8,002 nt of DNA from UBA4719 sp038249115. GTDB lineage: Bacteria > Actinomycetota > Actinomycetes > Actinomycetales > Dermatophilaceae. The translations under genes were made by a program, and so were the position numbers. Position 1 is the first letter of the stretch; each line of letters starts with the position of its first letter. The stretch lies in contig JBBRWQ010000122.1 in NCBI GenBank assembly GCA_038249115.1, forward strand, positions 1-8,002, in the 5' to 3' direction. The notes beneath the pieces are model-generated. The model saw nothing but the letters and a program-made list of their open reading frames with translations, was not told where the DNA came from and searched no databases. Shown piece by piece: positions 7,320 through 8,002 of the stretch.

Positions 7320-7323
7320 AGGA
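7320..7323 (+). promoter_or_regulatory. Ribosome binding site of the HIT gene
   Basis: AGGA lies 8 bases before the ATG at 7332. Two earlier in-frame ATGs exist, at 7260 and 7314. The first lies inside the M50-like gene and would add a Trp-rich extension (MLWWW) unlike this family; neither has an obvious ribosome binding site. The ATG at 7332 is therefore preferred. Confidence 0.55.
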
Positions 7324-7331
7324 TCGGCACC

Positions 7332-7916
7332 ATGACGCAGGACGAGAGCCAGACGCCGGAGGCGAGCCACCCACGGCCAAAGCTCGAGCCGGAGCACGAT
7401 TTCGCCCGGGTCGACGACGGTTTCGAGCGCCTGTGGACCCCGCATCGCATGGCTTACATCAACGGCGATCGACCCACCGACCACGCCGGCGATGGCTGCC
7501 CCTTCTGCGCAGTCATCGCCAAGGATGACGCCGAGGGCCTGATCGTCCACCGGGGCGACACCTGCTACGTCGTGATGAACCTTTTCCCCTACAACCCCGG
7601 TCACGTGCTTGTCTGCCCCTACCGTCACGTGTCGCTCTATGTCGATCTGACCGATGAGGAGACGCTTGAGTTCGGGTCCCTCACCAAAGCCAGCATGGTT
7701 GCGCTCGAAGGCTCTTCGGCGCCGATGGGCTTCAACATCGGGATCAACCAAGGTGCGGTGGCCGGGGCCGGCATCCGCGCCCACCTGCATCAGCACGTCG
7801 TCCCGCGGTGGAGCGGCGACTCGAACTTCCTGCCCATCATCGGACAGACCAAGGCTTTGCCGATGCTGCTCGGCGAAGCGCGTCAGCGGCTCGTCGATGC
7901 CTGGCCGCGCGGCTGA
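7332..7916 (+). CDS. HIT-family protein, likely Ap4A phosphorylase
   Basis: This 194-residue soluble protein belongs to the histidine triad superfamily. The signature HLHQHVV is at residues 151-157, with His153 the expected nucleophile, followed by VPRW. CPFC at 56-59 probably contributes to a structural zinc site, and NLFPYNPGHVLVCPYRHV at 83-100 and FNIGINQGAVAGAG at 134-147 are typical HIT core blocks. The closest characterised relative I recall is Mycobacterium tuberculosis Rv2613c, an Ap4A phosphorylase that splits diadenosine tetraphosphate with phosphate; it lies directly downstream of thrS, as here with one gene between. Ap4A is made by aminoacyl-tRNA synthetases, so pairing with thrS is sensible. 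Residues 1-30 are polar and probably disordered. It overlaps no other gene with this start and lies 25 bases after the M50-like gene. A different nucleotide hydrolase or transferase activity within the HIT family is the main alternative. Confidence 0.92.
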   Translation: MTQDESQTPEASHPRPKLEPEHDFARVDDGFERLWTPHRMAYINGDRPTDHAGDGCPFCAVIAKDDAEGLIVHRGDTCYVVMNLFPYNPGHVLVCPYRHVSLYVDLTDEETLEFGSLTKASMVALEGSSAPMGFNIGINQGAVAGAGIRAHLHQHVVPRWSGDSNFLPIIGQTKALPMLLGEARQRLVDAWPRG

Positions 7917-7934
7917 CCGGGCGAGCAGGTTGCT

Positions 7935-8002
7935 GTGAACAAGCCCCCCTCCCTGCCAGTGCTGGTCTTTGACGGAGACTGCGGGTTCTGTACGTCGTCG
8001 GC
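7935..8002 (+). CDS. DCC-family (DUF393) protein, N-terminal fragment cut by window end
   Basis: Only 22 codons are visible before the window ends. After the GTG start the deduced sequence contains VLVFDGDCGFCTSS, matching the N-terminal hallmark of the DCC (DUF393) family, often labelled thiol-disulfide oxidoreductase-like because of the CxxC pair (here Cys16 and Cys19). The enzymatic role of the family is poorly established. AGG at 7927-7929 is 5 bases before the GTG. A TGA at 7914-7916, the HIT stop, is in the same frame, and no other start codon lies between, so this start is well supported. The 18-base gap implies membership of the thrS operon. The rest of the gene lies outside the window. 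Confidence 0.8.
   Translation, partial: MNKPPSLPVLVFDGDCGFCTSS

Overview
This window comes from a high-GC Gram-positive bacterium, almost certainly an actinobacterium. The signs are strong G/C preference at third codon positions, frequent GTG starts, and the neighbourhood thrS followed by a HIT-family Ap4A phosphorylase-like gene, which resembles the mycobacterial thrS-Rv2613c-pgsA1 region. I cannot name the genus. All supported genes are on the + strand. I see no tRNA, rRNA, CRISPR array, transposase or phage gene.

Layout. Positions 1-130 hold the putative end of an upstream gene plus a ribosome binding site. Positions 131-2254 encode a secreted multidomain protein: signal peptide, lytic-transglycosylase domain, Pro/Thr/Ser-rich linker, two ASH-type immunoglobulin-like domains and a DUF11 domain. 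After 26 bases comes an OafA-like membrane O-acyltransferase with an extracytoplasmic SGNH domain (2281-4359). These two probably form a cell-envelope transcription unit. A 196-base intergenic region (4360-4555) follows, with a dense G-run cluster (G-quadruplex type) just after the acyltransferase stop and a perfect GC-rich hairpin in front of the thrS ribosome binding site.

The second block is housekeeping: threonyl-tRNA synthetase (4556-6583), an M50-like membrane metallopeptidase with an HESAH motif (6593-7306), a HIT-family Ap4A phosphorylase-like protein (7332-7916) and the first 22 codons of a DCC-family (DUF393) protein cut by the window edge (7935-8002). Gaps are 9, 25 and 18 bases, so one operon is likely.

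Functionally, the first block looks like peptidoglycan or surface-glycan remodelling. The second links tRNA charging with an enzyme that may remove the dinucleotide Ap4A, a side product of aminoacyl-tRNA synthetases. No wholly new system is evident. The most unusual items are the transglycosylase/ASH/DUF11 architecture and the structured, G-rich DNA between the acyltransferase gene and thrS.
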